DNA from: Candidatus Bathycorpusculum fermentans
Lineage (GTDB): Archaea > Thermoproteota > Bathyarchaeia > Bathyarchaeales > Bathycorpusculaceae
DNA length: 6,154 nt
NCBI GenBank assembly: GCA_009787175.1
Contig: WRGM01000081.1
Location: 1-6,154 of the forward strand
Reading direction: 5' to 3'
Of the stretch, positions 6,096 through 6,154 are shown piece after piece. The notes under the pieces are model-generated. The model made no database searches. It saw nothing but the letters and a program-made list of their open reading frames with translations, and had not been told where the DNA came from. The position numbers were made by a program, and so were the translations under genes. The first letter of the stretch is position 1. Every line of letters starts with the position of its first letter.

Positions 6096-6121
6096 ATGTA
6101 GTGTGAATATTTACACTACAT
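6096..6121. repeat. 26-bp near-perfect palindrome
   Basis: The arms begin ATGTAGTGT and end ACACTACAT, and every position pairs across the centre, with 12 Watson-Crick pairs and one G-T pair. As DNA it is a strong dyad; as RNA it could only form a hairpin by opening several central pairs into a loop. It is not followed by a T run on the plus strand, but on the minus strand it is followed by ATTTAAAATTTTTG. It may be a protein-binding site, a transposon end or a minus-strand terminator. Confidence 0.5.
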
Positions 6122-6154
6122 GCCCTTCATCAGAAAAATAAAAAAGACCTCAGG

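Noticed and set aside
6021..6121. CRISPR array suggested by repeated TGTAGTGT words
   Set aside because: The repeats are only 8-9 bases, differ in orientation and are unevenly spaced, with no direct repeats of CRISPR length.

Overview
The window looks archaeal. The phosphoglycerate kinase is of the archaeal type, the flippase remnant resembles those of uncultured archaea (Bathyarchaeia-like by my memory of the family, not by a search), and the cleanest promoter is an archaeal TATA box (TTTAAATA). Most starts lack a strong Shine-Dalgarno sequence. The DNA is AT-rich, and transposon traces and a broken gene suggest a rearranged, accessory-rich part of a chromosome. The lineage is inference.

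Layout from left to right. Positions 1-209 (minus strand) hold the N-terminus of an IS701-family transposase that runs off the left edge. Positions 222-519 carry no gene, but hold the probable outer end of that insertion sequence and a pair of 17-bp inverted repeats (300-316 and 457-473, 16 of 17 matching) that bound a MITE-like segment of 174 bp. Positions 520-1539 encode a bacterial-type (class I) glyceraldehyde-3-phosphate dehydrogenase. Positions 1609-2844 encode an archaeal-type phosphoglycerate kinase with its own good TATA box. On the minus strand, 4789-4373 (glycine cleavage H-like lipoyl carrier) and 4348-3002 (single-cysteine FAD/NAD(P)H disulfide reductase of the CoA-disulfide reductase/NADH oxidase type) form a tight two-gene operon, convergent with the kinase. 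Positions 4790-5244 hold no intact gene, but may hold a decayed one. Positions 5245-6007 are a flippase pseudogene with a one-base frameshift and no C-terminal half. It is followed by repeats of TGTAGTGT and a 26-bp near-perfect palindrome.

How the genes work together. Gap and Pgk catalyse consecutive steps of lower glycolysis/gluconeogenesis (glyceraldehyde-3-phosphate to 1,3-bisphosphoglycerate to 3-phosphoglycerate). They differ in apparent ancestry and codon use, so the gap gene may be a transferred replacement placed beside a native pgk. The H protein and flavoprotein probably work together on a thiol/disulfide substrate, possibly the lipoyl arm itself. No other glycine cleavage subunit is present here, so a role in glycine cleavage is not shown. 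I see no defence system, CRISPR array, tRNA or rRNA. The most interesting items are the H protein-flavoprotein pair, the mixed-ancestry gap-pgk pair, and the repeat structures beside the mobile element and the broken flippase.
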